A DNA stretch of 21,393 bases. Source: Euprymna scolopes (Eukaryota > Mollusca > Cephalopoda > Sepiida > Sepiolidae). Location: NCBI GenBank assembly GCA_024364805.1, contig CM044511.1, forward strand, positions 1,633,617-1,655,009, given 5' to 3'. Both the position numbers and the translations under genes were made by a program. Of this stretch, positions 9,394-20,602 are shown in pieces. Position 1 is the first letter of the stretch, and each line of letters opens with the position of its first letter. The notes below the pieces were generated by a model that was not told where the DNA came from, ran no database searches, and was given only the letters and a program-made list of their open reading frames with translations.

Positions 9394-9852
9394 ATACATA
9401 CATACATAGATATATACATGCATAGATACGTACATAGATAATACTATTATATTAATGATAACCGTAATAAAAGTCATGACGATAAGGATTATATCTGCAT
9501 AACACTACTACCCTTATAATCCATTCAACCACTATACCAATCATAAAATACTTATAATAGATATACCTATATGCACACACACATGTACATACATATGCAT
9601 ACACATACATACACACATGCACACATACAAATCATAAAATACTTATAATAGATATACCTATATGCACACACATGTACATACATATGCATACACATACATA
9701 CACACATGCACACATGCATATATATATATACATATATATGTATACATATACACATATACATACACATACATGCATGCATACATGCAAATATACATATACA
9801 TCTATACACATATATACATACACATACATACATATACATGTATATATATATA
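9394..9852. repeat. CATA/CACA/TATA-rich satellite with a 91-bp tandem duplication
   Basis: Mixed CATACA, CACACATG and ATATACAT units fill most of the stretch. A 91-bp segment starting ATCATAAAATACTTATAATA at 9540 is repeated almost exactly from 9631. All open frames here on both strands (His/Thr/Tyr or Met/Cys/Val/Tyr rich) are products of the repeat. Confidence 0.92.
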
Positions 9853-9865
9853 AAACAGTAGCAGT

Positions 9866-9910
9866 AATAGTAATAATAATAGTAGTAGTAATAATAATAA
9901 TAATATAATA

Positions 9911-9974
<64 letters not shown>
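9866..9974. repeat. (TAA)n microsatellite
   Basis: Imperfect TAA/TAG/TAT triplets become perfect TAA from about 9915. The poly-Leu and poly-Ile frames reported by translation are artefacts. Confidence 0.95.
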
Positions 9975-9976
<2 letters not shown>

Positions 9977-11517
9977 CAATAATACTAATAATAATTCATT
10001 TTAAAAATTGATTGACAACAATTACCAGTAATGACACATTTTGTGTATTATGAGTTTTTGCATTTTCAAATATGTATATAGCGGGTAACATTTTTCCCAC
10101 CAGGAAACTATATGATCTACAGTATTCACGCTAATTCATAGAAGTGAAATGAGCGTTATGGGATTTAATGTATATGTGAAAATGTACATGGTGAATTACT
10201 AAACAGTATGAAATTGGAGGACATTAGTATATAAGCTAAAAGAAATGTAGTATATTAGGTGAATAGTAATAAGAAGTGGGGGTTTAATTTTTCAAACGGT
10301 AAATGGTTCAGGATAATTTATGTAATTTTAAGTTGGCTGCATTTAAATGTTTTCTTGTGTTTACATCTAGAAACCAACTCATTTTTGGCATTTATTATAT
10401 ACATACAGATATTAAAAAAATTAGCTCCAGCAATGTATGATCTAAAGTTTTTTTTTAACTATACTCCATTTGATTGAATAGGGAATTTTCCTGTTCTCTA
10501 CACTATTAATTAATGTAGTTAAATATGTAATATTATTGGGTTGTGTTCTTTCATTTTGAAATTCTTATTTTTATAAAGTTTGAGGTTGCACTAATATAAA
10601 TGAATGTTTTTAATACATGTTCATTGTTTAATAACATATTAAACTCAGGGTCGGTAATTGATATGTTGGGAAACCGTGTTGATCGAAATTTTCAATATAT
10701 GCAAAACCAAAACTGGCTAGTATCTTGTGGGTTTATATTAGGAAGAATATTATAAGAGTTGCTATTTTGGTTGTTGTTGTTGTTGTTGTTGTTGTTGTTG
10801 ATGTTATTAGAATCTTGGCTAAATATATTTGCGCCCAGGGTATTTTTATTAGAATCATTATTTGTTTTTACATTCGGCAATTGTGTCACTGTGAAAGTGT
10901 ATACCATGTCTTTGTGTATGCAATCGTTATGTAAAGGGCATCTATTTTGGGGAGGGGGGTCATATATTCCTAAGGGCTAAATTATTGGAAATATTCTGAG
11001 TTTTTTTAATTTTAGTATTATTTGTTAAAATGATAGTTTGGGCTAGTTTTCGTCATGTAGGGTCTTCTTATAGAGATTTTATTTAATATTTTGATGTACT
11101 TATGTGGGTACCTACACGATTTTGCTACTAACTTAAAAAATATTTAATTCAATTTTCTATGTTTATTACCTTAAGGAAATTAGGTGCAAACCTTTTATAA
11201 TATCCGCTAATATTTCTCCTCCGAGAAGATGTATAAACATCAAAAACTCATGGGTTAAGGAAATATATTTTACTATACTGTATTCTCTGTCTTGCATACA
11301 ATAACATTTCGATATTTAAAATTTAACTTTTTCAAATCAGAAATTTTAAATTTCGAAATCAATGATCTATTTGCAGATCTAGTATATTGAGCAATTTTAT
11401 TAAGCTTGGAGAGTGTTATATAAAATATTACATCCGATAATATTTTGTAAGACAGACAATCACTGGATTTGCACACCAGTAGATTTATTGTCTTTCATTA
11501 TTCTGAACAGTACGCGG
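9975..11517. other. AT-rich spacer with a (GTT)n microsatellite
   Basis: No recognisable gene or repeat except a GTT run at 10768-10801. Several frames of 65-75 codons exist on either strand, but all are Phe/Ile/Leu/Asn/Lys rich as expected from AT-rich DNA and none has a motif. Confidence 0.55.
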
Positions 11518-11649
<132 letters not shown>

Positions 11650-11650
11650 T

Positions 11651-12037
11651 TCCAGGCTTGGCTTCAGAAGATGTGGTACATACTATTGCACCTTTCCGTC
11701 ACTACCCTCCTTCTCCCCTGACCTAAACTCGCCTAACTTCCCCGGTTGGTCATAAGTCCAGAACATCACCAACATTGCCTGCGTTGACACTAAAGCCAGC
11801 CTGATAGCTGTCATTCTTCGAGTATTTGCCGAGCTCCTGCTGATGCTTGTGAAAAAGGCATGATCTCAGTTACGGATTTGTATTGAGGCAAAGATTTAAG
11901 CTAAAGCTAAAGCTGAAGGCAGCTACATGGAATATGCTCTACTACGTAACCAAGTTTTCTGAATTGATTTTTTTTTATAATACATTTTTACGTTGTAGTT
12001 TGATTTCTTTAGGACGACAAATTTATCGTTTCACCCT
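11651..12037 (+). pseudogene. Mariner-type transposase C-terminal fragment with possible right terminal repeat
   Basis: Frame from about 11668 reads [18 protein letters not shown], then NFPGWS, a stop, VQNITNIACVDTKASLIAVI, LRVFAELLLMLVKKA, a stop, SQLRICIEAKI, a stop, and AEGSYMEYALLRN. SPDLN plus an aromatic/Trp block is the region around the third catalytic acid in IS630-Tc1-mariner transposases (usual form SPDLNPLDxxxW); here the following Asp is Asn. The tail resembles the usual CSQFRxRIEAVI...GGYIE ending. At 12026-12037 TCGTTTCACCCT resembles the reverse complement of the left terminal repeat of the element at 15.45 kb (TCGTTTTTAGGTCACCCTG) with a short gap. At least three in-frame stops make it inactive. 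Confidence 0.82.
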
Positions 12038-12690
12038 AACAAGTAAAAGTATTTCCGGCATCTATGAGGCTCCAGGGTGAAATGAAAGCTTTTTTATTAC
12101 TTGATGCATTCGCCGAGGAAGTATAAGTACTGTGAGTTCCTCAGAGCATATTCCAGAAACGTACTTGTAAAAGAAATACAAGGATGCACAATATCGATGA
12201 TGGGACCAATAATGTTGCTTGGCATACATTTGCGGGGCGTATTTGATATGATACTCGTTGTAACAGAGTGGTGCAAGATTTTTGTACAAGATCTATGATG
12301 AATGAGTAAAGCAGTATCCACATTAAAACACGTTGGCAAATTGGCAGGTTTGCACGCGCTGACATCAGTGGACGTGAAAGAAGAGAAAAGTAAATGAAAA
12401 ATGCACGGTAAAACCAAAATGTTTGCTGGGGAGGATGGACGTGTGAAAAGAAGGGCAGGAAATTGCTAGCCGGCGTGAAGTGGTGGGCAGAAGATTTTAA
12501 GACACGTGCGTGCGAATATACGTTTGAAATATAACTAAATGTGTCATTTTAGAAGAACTATGATTAAATGCATTTTGTTTGCGAAAAAAAAAAAACATTG
12601 CTGAGTCGGATTTTTCGTTCTCTTCTTTTTTTTGTTCCTTTGCGCCCAATGCTCAGCCAATGTGTGGGTTCGAATGGCTGTAATGTAACA
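12038..12690. other. Unassigned spacer, GC-richer at 12.1-12.5 kb
   Basis: Overlapping frames up to 106 codons occur on both strands at 12062-12417. None has a motif I recognise, and the frames conflict, so no gene is called. It could be an unclassified repeat or transposon remnant. Confidence 0.4.
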
Positions 12691-13050
12691 ACATGGTTAA
12701 AGTATAACGGCCATGTTACACGGTTTCTTTTACCCTGTTTAAATGTGAAAGACTCAGCGGTGGATGCATCAGCCCAGATGTCACAAAAATACTCTATACG
12801 CGGATGTAGGATTTATAGAGATACATGCCACTCTCTTGTGAATAATATCCTTGCACGTTAAAATAAAACCGCCTTATTTGCAGCAATCCTGGCAATGTCT
12901 TATGTGTATTTGTTCCAGTCTATGTTGGCTTTAAATGTGAAGCCAAGGTAATCTGTAATTTATCATTGCATTCGGCGGTTTAGAGCGCTTGTTGTAATTC
13001 TTAAAGGAAAGTTGCTTAGTCTTAGTAGCATTAAACATTATCATATCATG
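12690..13050 (-). pseudogene. Decayed Jockey/CR1-like LINE reverse-transcriptase fragment
   Basis: Minus-strand frames give MFNATKTKQLSFKNYNKRS at about 13043-12985, then YLGFTFKANIDWNKY, DIARIAANKAVLF, LYLYKS, RIEYFCDIWADASTA and LSHLNRVKETV near 12745. The order matches the RT C-terminal half of this LINE group: NASKT block, LGLTF block, the AK-A--K block, IRP-MEY--HIWAG, then the LD-VQ-R block. Several frameshifts and stops separate the pieces, and a few residues are missing between the first two blocks. It overlaps a plus-strand frame at 12568-12861 that is only its shadow. Confidence 0.8.
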
Positions 13051-14430
13051 AATAATTGGAATAGATTCACTCATTTTTCAGTAAAATAAGAACAAAATGC
13101 ACTAAAAAATTTTGAAAAGATTTCACCATCGTTCATTACATTTTTCCACATCCCCATAACTCTTGTTTCACTTATTTTGTATTTTAGTTCTCACTTTCCA
13201 TAAGTGCTGTGGCTGACAAAGGGGTGAGAATTGCTGTGTTTTTTATGTAGGAATTATCTATCATTCTAACATTTACATTTTTTTTTAAAGATTCTTTAGC
13301 TCCTTACATCTAGTGGCTATTTGTCTTCTCGACCCCCCCCCAAATGTCCACTAATTCAAAATTGTTTCTTTATCTAAATATCTTTCTTTACTTCAAATAC
13401 GAGGCACATATTTGATTAGTTATACGTTCCATATCAAAAGAAACACATTTTGTAATGGCAAAATACATCCTTATATGAAGTACTGTTCCTACATATAAAG
13501 AGGAGTTGCTCGGATAATTTTTTCTGTCTTAAAAGGTTTTACAACTTTCGTGACTAGCGATGATAGAGGAAATACTTTCGTCACTAGCTATGATAGAGTA
13601 AATACTAATGATGAATAAGGGAAGGATTCCAATAGTTAAACAGTTGAGTTTGGTGGGTAAAAAGGTAAAGAAATAGATAAAAGATGGATAGAAGCCGAGT
13701 ATCATTCAAACTACCGTGTTTGAATATATGGTTAAGTAGCAGTGTTAGTAATTTAGAACTGCTTTAAAGCTCCACCGCTCACTCATTTTTCAAACAAATT
13801 TTAGACAATTATTACACTTTATAGATATTTTAAAATTTCAATTTATAACATTATATTATCAATTCTTAATGCTACAATATTTTAAGTTATAAATTTATCA
13901 TATTTTTTTCAAGAATATCTTGTCCTTTTCTTTTTCAGTTTTAACAACTAGCCCTTTACTGTTCTATAGTTACGCTTAACCATATTACTTTACATGCTCG
14001 AATTTTTCTATTATAATATCACTTATAAATAAATAAGAATTTCCTAAAGAAGAGTAGTTAATGTAATGTTTAATAACCTTTTACTAAGCTGATAGATATT
14101 TTATAAATTTGATCAATAAAAATGAAGGGGTTAAAAATTGAATATTAAATATAGTTAAATCAAAATAAAAAAATACATAGTCAAGAAATTAACATATAAA
14201 AATAGATACGTTTATTAAAAATTGAACACATTTAAAATGTTTAAATATAGATTTGCGAGGAATGAAAACAGATTTTATAAGTATAGAATAATAACAAGAA
14301 ATATAAAAATAAAGAATTTGCCAACATACTAGACATTAAAAAGAAAAAAAAAACGTGTTATTTTTAGAACACATATTGTCCACGAAAAGTTAAAAGATTT
14401 AAAACTTCAAGATGAATAGAAATTAAAACA
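13051..14430. other. Strongly AT-rich spacer with a 30-bp duplication
   Basis: A 30-bp unit (CTTTCGTGACTAGCGATGAT and variant) is tandemly doubled at 13544-13603. C-runs occur near 13336. Otherwise there is no frame, homology or array that I can support. Confidence 0.5.
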
Positions 14431-14434
14431 TGTT

Positions 14435-14965
14435 TACAGTGGAAAAATTATATTGAGTAATTGCCAAGGCTGCTGCAAAGAAGGCAGGCTCTCCCCACCG
14501 TGCTATAAGGCGACTCACATCTGATAGTATCCCGAAGCTCTACAAAGCCAGGGTCCACATAGTCACATTTAGGCTGGCTCATCTGCCACTAGTTACTCGC
14601 TCCTAGATAAGGTATACAGGAGTACGTAACGATACTAGGCGTCGTACTGTCGTCTAAACTCTACCATCTGTCCCATCACCAAAATGCGGCATATCTGTGC
14701 CTGTTTCACAAGTATTTTAATAAGTGCTCGGATTAACGCAAGGCACTAGTACTCCCTCAACGTACATTACTCCAACAAGCAGATCAAGTAGAAAAATCAC
14801 ACCCCTAGATGTCATAAAGTTTTTACCTAAAACAGCTTGTCACCTTGAAACGCTAGACTTTGAAATTCTCTCCCATCTCTGTTTGTGCTGTAGGAACCCA
14901 AATGTGAAACTCATTACCCAACTAGCTACATAGTATACTTGGAAATCTTATCTATAATGGCAGTT
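14435..14965 (+). pseudogene. Decayed Jockey/CR1-like LINE reverse-transcriptase C-terminus
   Basis: Plus-strand pieces in several frames are WKNYIE, then IAKAAAKKAGSPHRAIRR, LTSDSIPKLYKARV, HSHI, AGSSATSYSLLDKVYRS, LYHLSHHQNAAYLCLFHKYF, NKCSD, ADQVEKSHP and, at about 14910, NSLPN. This follows the order of the copy at 18.08-18.79 kb (WNTYSKSVAKVAGKM, YLTTDAILYLYKNQVRP, WAGPAKNSLSCLDRVQ, LQPLSHRRDVASLSLFYRYF, and the WNS block). Trp of the WNSLP block is now a stop. It is the only copy of this group on the plus strand here and belongs to a different lineage from the 18-kb copy. Multiple frameshifts mean long decay. Confidence 0.82.
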
Positions 14966-15450
14966 TGTCTTGGTTTGGGTTGAATACACAATAAACATAT
15001 CGCAACAAAGAGAAATGAAAGGTAAGGTATTTTAAAATTATTAATATTATAGTATTTTAAGAGGAAATGCTCAAATGAATATGGCTTACCAGGATAAGCT
15101 ATTTTAGTATAAGAGTAATATCATAAAATAATGAAGCTTGTATCATCGTATATGTGTGTAAATAATACAGTCCTGTATTAATACTGGGGCATGCAATGAT
15201 TGGAAATATTAATGAAAAATAATAAACAGTTTCAGTTGTTTCATGTTAAGATATAGATGACAATTTGAGATATATTGAGAGGAAGGAGACATTGAAATTA
15301 TCCCCTAAGGATAATAAAAATACTAAAACCATAAAAAAATTAAAAGTTGTATCATTATCTAGATTTTATATAAATAATCGAATATATTTATCTAAAAAGA
15401 AAATTGCAATCACATCGGATTTTCAAACGTTATAATTTGATCATATTATA
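14966..15450. other. AT-rich spacer, nothing recognised
   Basis: No frame over 60 codons with sensible composition and no repeat structure that I can see. Confidence 0.5.
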
Positions 15451-15452
15451 TA

Positions 15453-16112
15453 CAGGGTGACCTAAAAACGAGCCCCGTGTACACTTTATGTGATGTCTTC
15501 ATTATTTGTTCACCGATTTCCCTTATTTTACAGGACATGTCAGAATCTACGACCGTGAGTACACCAAGATCCCAGTAGGCGCCGGGACAAAGAATACATT
15601 GAGTTAAATTTTAATACAAGACTGGCTCGTTAAAGAAAACCCAGGACAGTTTCATGTCTCAGTTCGAATGTGAAAAGGCTCAATCTAAAAGCAGGATTCA
15701 GAACTGGGGGCACTTCAAGAAGTATGGGACCGTGGAGAACCTCAACGCTGCCAGAGAGAATCGTCCAAGCCACTCGGGACATCTTAAGAAGCAAATAGCC
15801 GAGCTGGTCGAAAGAGTGAGAAAGTCTCTCCAGCAAAGTCCAAAACGCTCTGTGCGTAAGCGAAGTCAGTCCCTCGATATATCTTGTGAGACTTCTAGGA
15901 GAGTGTTGGTGAACAATATCAGGACTTACTCATGCAAAATACAGATACTGACAAGACGCAGAGGAGGACTATCGCAGTCAATATTATCGAGAAGATCGAG
16001 ATGACACCAAATTTCCTAAACCTCCTTTGGCCCTCAAGTGAAGCACACTTCTATCTTGATGGAAATGCGACCTCCAAGACAAATGTCCTCTTGGGGTCCT
16101 CTAGACCCAATG
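15453..16112 (+). pseudogene. Mariner-type DNA transposon: left terminal repeat and N-terminal transposase part
   Basis: A TA at 15451-15452 is followed by CAGGGTGACCTAAAAACGAG, a typical IS630-Tc1-mariner-like terminus. Coding pieces start near 15590: DKEYIELNFNTRL, VKENPGQFHVSVRM. The main frame 15654-15950 follows, with KKYGTVENLNAARENRPSHS, AELVERVRKSLQQSPKRSVR, KRSQSLDISCETSRRVL and YSCKIQIL. That is a paired helix-turn-helix DNA-binding region with the GRP-like linker changed to NRP. A shift leads to MTPNFLNLLWPSSEAHFYLD and SKTNVLLGSSRPND, the start of the catalytic domain. The expected SDEAHF, which carries the first catalytic Asp, is SSEAHF. The element is cut at the (TA)n array, so the rest of the DDE domain is absent. 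Confidence 0.87.
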
Positions 16113-16123
16113 ATATATATATA

Positions 16124-16177
<54 letters not shown>
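16113..16177. repeat. (TA)n microsatellite, about 65 bp
   Basis: Alternating TA with one TTTA interruption. It begins inside the transposase coding region and replaces the rest of that element. Confidence 0.95.
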
Positions 16178-16178
<1 letters not shown>

Positions 16179-16827
16179 GCACAATAATAATAGACGGTGA
16201 AATTCACATTAAGTGACAAAGTATTAAAGGCAAAAGCAAATGATGATTAAGAGAGGAAAGATCTCCGTTCAACGTGAACTCATAAAAATAACTCATAAAC
16301 GCAGAGACACACAAAAATGTGGATGCCATAAAGTGTAACAGTAATAGAAATGAAAAAAGGTATTAACTTGTATGTAGATTTTATGATGGCCACGCCTTCA
16401 TTTTTGTGTTGAAATAAACATTGTTCGGATTCATCAATGTAGACAGCATGCAGGGTTTGAAAACACAGATATTTTGTATCCTTTTGCGCTTATTATTTGA
16501 TTCAGTTTAAAGAACGGCGAGTACATTATTAATCTAATAGATAATATAACAGTCCATTAAATCAGTTCTAACACTAGTCAATATGATATATATATATATA
16601 CATATGTATATATATATATACATATATATACATATATAAATATGTATATATATATATAATTCTAAGAATTTGAGAAAAAAATATACATAATTATTTCGAC
16701 AGCCAGACAACGTAACAGTTCGCAAGAACCAAGAAAGCTTACAAAACGGATGTCCAAGACTTCAGTTTCTCACTCTTTTGGGCTAATCAATAAGACACCC
16801 GATTTGAAACCCGAACCCCCGGCATGC
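16178..16827. other. AT-rich spacer with a second imperfect TA tract (16585-16658)
   Basis: The TA tract is interrupted by CATATG, CATATA and AAATATG. I see no gene or recognised repeat on either side; the frame on the minus strand across it is a repeat artefact. Confidence 0.6.
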
Positions 16828-16952
16828 TGGTCCCAGATATGACCTAGAACTATATCCGATGGTGGGGCCCCACTTTGCGGTCCTTTAATTTCCATTGCTC
16901 CCAGGTCAACTCTGACCCGGAGTGGTAGTACCTGTTAGGGTCGCAACTATGG
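16828..16952 (-). repeat. Dispersed repeat, copy B (inverted partner of 2562-2711)
   Basis: The reverse complement matches copy A: GACCCTAACAGGTACTACCA, CTCCGGGTCAGAGTTGACCT, GGGAGCAATGG, AATTAAAGG and GGTCATATCTGGGACC. In copy B the middle reads CCGCAAAGTGGGGCCCCACC where copy A has a different CCCCAAAGCCC stretch. Past the shared part, copy B's minus strand continues into GGGGGTTCGGGTTTCAAATC, faintly like a Pol III B box but not convincing. Confidence 0.8.
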
Positions 16953-17049
16953 GTGTGTCCACGTGTGTAATGGGCGTGTCCACGTCGAAGCATGCCCCCC
17001 TCGTAAAAAAAATAAAATACGCTTGTTGTCTTTTTTTCTCACCCCCCAA

Positions 17050-17215
17050 CCCCTTATGTTAAGAACGACTTTCAGAATATAAACCCTTATCCTTTCTATG
17101 TAAAGAACGGCTTTCGGAATGGACTTCCAACACATCTCGATTTTAAGAACGGCTTTTGAAATAGACTCCTCCAACACACTATGTTAAGAACGGCTATCTG
17201 AATAGACATCTCATT
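17050..17215. repeat. 42-bp minisatellite, four units
   Basis: The core TATGTTAAGAACGGCTTTC with an AATAGAC-like tail and CCAACACA recurs. AAGAAC starts fall at 17061, 17103, 17145 and 17186, giving periods of 42, 42 and 41. Units differ at several positions. The upstream 16960-17045 has a partial duplication of GTGTGTCCACGTG / GCGTGTCCACGTC. Confidence 0.85.
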
Positions 17216-18074
17216 TTGCGAGGGAAGATTATCAAAATATCTGCCTCATATGTAACTTTCATAATCGTTGTCAGGAAGTTCACCTAGAAATACTATAAGG
17301 GAACAAAAAATTGAGAGTGCTAGTGTCAGTCAGATAGTATTAGATTTGTTCGTCGTGCGCGCGTACATATCTGGCGACCACGCATATAAAAAACTAAAGG
17401 AGATAGTTTTTGCTTTTTTTTATTTTTTTATTTTTTTATAATAGGATATAATCGTCTGGACTAAGTTAGCATACGCGAACTTGGTAGAGTTTTTATAACA
17501 TAAAGTGTTATATTTCTATTCTAAATGTTTAACACAGAACCCCGGCTCTAGCTTTATATAACCCCTTCCAATCCATCACTAAATAGTTAATTCGGACACT
17601 AGTCATGTTACCATAATAAGCATTTTGATTTTATTGATAGTATTATTAATATAATTAGTGTTATTATCATTTTGCTACAGTCAGCGCACTTGCTAATATT
17701 AATAGGTTTTGTAGATGCATTTACGCAAATACCACCCTTGTTTTTCTCGCACCTTTTATAGTCCAAACGAATTCTGGGTCTAGTATTTTTTAAAATAAAA
17801 AATGGCGTAATCGAAACATATTAAAGTTATTTGCAGCTTCTCTTTCAATTTCCGGGTGTTAATCATCTCAAATCACATTCCTTTTGATTGATTGAGTGGT
17901 GATATCTCTTCTGGCGAGTTAAGGGCATAATATATTAACTGATTGATGTAATAATTTAATGACTGATTTTGCGTTACGAAACAGACGCTCCCAAGAATTG
18001 TAAATGCCAACTGAATTAAAGGAAGGAATACTAATTTGATCAACATAATGAATTTTGGAATATATTTTGTGTTT
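17216..18074. other. AT-rich spacer, nothing recognised
   Basis: Short T-runs (17408-17440) and frames below 80 codons without motifs. A GC-rich patch near 17350-17385 (GTCGTGCGCGCGTACAT) is unexplained. Confidence 0.45.
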
Positions 18075-18790
18075 TTTACACAGTGGTCACCACTTATCAA
18101 GGCCCGGAAGCCACTCAGGGATAAGGGTTATTGCAAGTACATTACGTTAATGTGGAGATGTGATGAAGCGTTTAGTTAAGGGGGTGGTTAATTAGGAATT
18201 TGTTAACGTTGGACTTGAAGACATCCAAGTTCTAGACAGGTGGGAAGCAGGCAGACGAAACAGAGTTCCACAGGCGTTCAGTTCTAAGAAAGAAGCTTTG
18301 TTCATGGAATCCACATTTTGATTTATGCACAGATAAAGAGTGGGGGAAGTTTTTCACAGTGTATTCAGCTAGACGGGTGTTTTCGTGAAAGATTGGCGAG
18401 GGGGACAAGAGATTGGAATTCAGACGAGCACCTGCAATGGAAATAACGATAAAACAAGGATAGGCTCGCAACGTCTCTTCTGTGGGAGAGAGGTTGCAGG
18501 GTAGAGAAAAGGGTATCCCCCACTAAGCCACGAAGTCTATTTTGTACTCTGTCAAGGCAGGATAGGCTGTTTTTAGCAGGCCCTGCCCAGATATAGAAGC
18601 AGTATTCCATCATTGGACGTACTTGGTTTTTATATAGATAGAGAATTGCATCAGTAGTGAGATATCTTCTGGAGCGGTAGAAGAATCTCGCCATCTTTCC
18701 AGCAACCTTGGCAACAGACTTGCTGTACGTGTTCCAGTTTAGGAGTAAATGTCAAACCCAGAAGTTTGTCAAAACACGGGGCTTCTCTCA
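18075..18790 (-). mobile_element. Jockey/CR1-like LINE, best preserved 3' end
   Basis: Minus-strand order is FDKLLGLTFTPKL at about 18765, a frameshift, then WNTYSKSVAKVAGKMARFFY, RSRRYLTTDAILYLYKNQVR, MEYCFYIWAGPAKNSL, LDRVQNRLRGLVGDTLFSTL, LSHRRDVASLSLFYRYFHCR. After a second shift it continues with RLAEYTVKNFPHSLS, CGFHEQSFFLRTERLWNSV, ACFPPV, then a stop, and LDVFKSNVNKFLINHPPN ending near 18180. The 3'UTR runs about 100 bp to 18075. This is the RT thumb and the C-terminal end of an apurinic-endonuclease-type LINE. It is 5' truncated before the catalytic YADD. Few breaks make it the youngest of its group in the window. Confidence 0.88.
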
Positions 18791-20497
18791 GACGATCCCA
18801 AGTTGCTGTAAATATACTTCAAAACACATTTAAATCCCCAGGTGAGACTTTATAAATAATCTCAATTTTCTTCCCAAAGGTATACATAAATTAAATTGGT
18901 CTTGTGCCATTCTATGTCTGTTATAAAGCTGTAATATTTGCATATTGTTTTGTAAATGTCAACCGTGTTTATGCTGGAGTGAATACAAGATATCAATTCA
19001 TAATAATGAACTATATTTTTTTAAATATCAACGTTCTCGTAGAGGTCTACGTACACGCAAGTGGATACAACATTTTCCACGGGTCGAAAGTGGACATGAA
19101 ATGCAAAGCATATTCACCTAGGCTGAAATGATATGCATATATATTCGTGAGATTAACGACTAGAACAGTAGTTCCAAGCAATTGTAGTTATGTGTGGCGA
19201 ACTGATTACTGGTTTGCCTTGAAGACATTAGACCGATTTACTTTCATTTCGCATAATAAAGAACTTTTATTTTGCAATCATGATAACACAGCGCAATTTC
19301 AATTGTAAAAAAAGCCATCAGATGCGTACTGCAATTTTAATTTTCTTTTCTATGCAATCTTCATTTCTTATCGAAACAATATTAAGAATTTAAAAAAAAA
19401 CGTGAAAGACTTGAACATTTTGAAGATGTGTTAAGACATGGCCTTTCTCACATTCACCCACATATTGCAGCAGTAGTTACGAAATACCAGGCACAACTAC
19501 CTCACTGACATTTACCATGATTATTTTATAACAGATATTTAATATAAGATATGTCAATTTATGTAAATACAAGCTCTCTATATATAATCTTCTATATGTA
19601 AAATCATTTCATTTCAAAAAGAATTTATAGGTAGAATATGTTTTATGCTAGGCATGCCGCAAAAATAAACAGAACTAAAAAACTGTGCCGCCATGTTGAA
19701 ACGGTGCATAAACACTGCATTATACCATGCAAATTACACCTCTACAACAAATGGACATAGTAATGCACGACATTGTAAAAGGACTGTGTTACAGCGTGGT
19801 TTCTACGATGATATTTTTATGTTATAATGCTCGCGAGTTTTTGGCGATAGCTCTTGAGTTTCCTATTCGTGATGTATATTTTAGTTTTGGAGAGAGTCGG
19901 TTCAAATTAAGTCGGTACTATTTTCACCTTTACAAGTCAGTACTGATTTAAATAAGTGATTGGCAGATATTTATAACATCTCAACGCAATTAGGATACGT
20001 GAATGCAGAAGGTCAAACTTGCTTGATAACAGAATTTTAAAAACAAGAACCAATTTAGTATATTTGTTTTTCTTTCAATATTTTTCTATACTTCTTTTTC
20101 TATTTATTTTGATGTAATAGAAATTGTAATTTTGTAGGCAATCGTTAGTTGTCACCGACAAACGTAAAAGTTTAAGCTTATATCTTATTCATCGCGGACA
20201 TCAGAAGTTGAAATCTCAATTTTATCTCGAGTTCAAATGCTCCTTAATCATTGAAATAAAGAAAATTACTTTTTTATAAAGAAAAAAAAAAGCATACATT
20301 TATGGCTGGTTTCAATTCCGACTGTTCTGTCGCTAATAATACCGACAAATTACTAAGAGAAGATTAATTAGACGATACAACCAACACTATATATACCCCT
20401 TAACGTAAAGATATTTTTTAATCTATGTTATATCGTTTATTCATTGTGGAGCTGGCCGCCATGCCATAATAACGATTAGTTCAGGAACGTTCCAGGC
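18791..20497. other. AT-rich spacer, nothing recognised
   Basis: Frames of about 75 codons at 18904-19131 and 19727-19951 (plus strand) have no motif, and neither shows a convincing splice context. A G/C-containing patch at 19685-19830 (GCCGCCATGTTGAAACGG) is unexplained. Confidence 0.45.
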
Positions 20498-20602
20498 CCA
20501 GGCAAACCAAGATATTTATCCCAGGAAAACCAAGATATTTACTCCAGGCAAAGCAATATATTTACTCCAAGCAAACCAAGATATTTACCCACAGCAAGAT
20601 AT
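20498..20602. repeat. 23-bp minisatellite, four full units
   Basis: CCAGGCAAACCAAGATATTT plus a 3-base end starts at 20498, 20521, 20544 and 20567, an exact 23-bp period, and a partial unit (CACAGCAAGATAT) follows. Each unit differs from the next at only one to three bases. Confidence 0.95.

Noticed and set aside
9567-9979. Several overlapping frames on both strands rich in Cys/Met/Tyr/Val or Leu
   Set aside because: They are translations of CATA and TAA microsatellites, with no start context or motif.
12062-12417. Overlapping frames up to 106 codons on both strands
   Set aside because: Mutually conflicting frames, no motif, no splice context.
16790-16830. tRNA-related SINE head (B-box-like GGTTCGGGTTTCAAATC on the minus strand)
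   Set aside because: No matching A box at the right distance and no cloverleaf, so a Pol III promoter is not supported.
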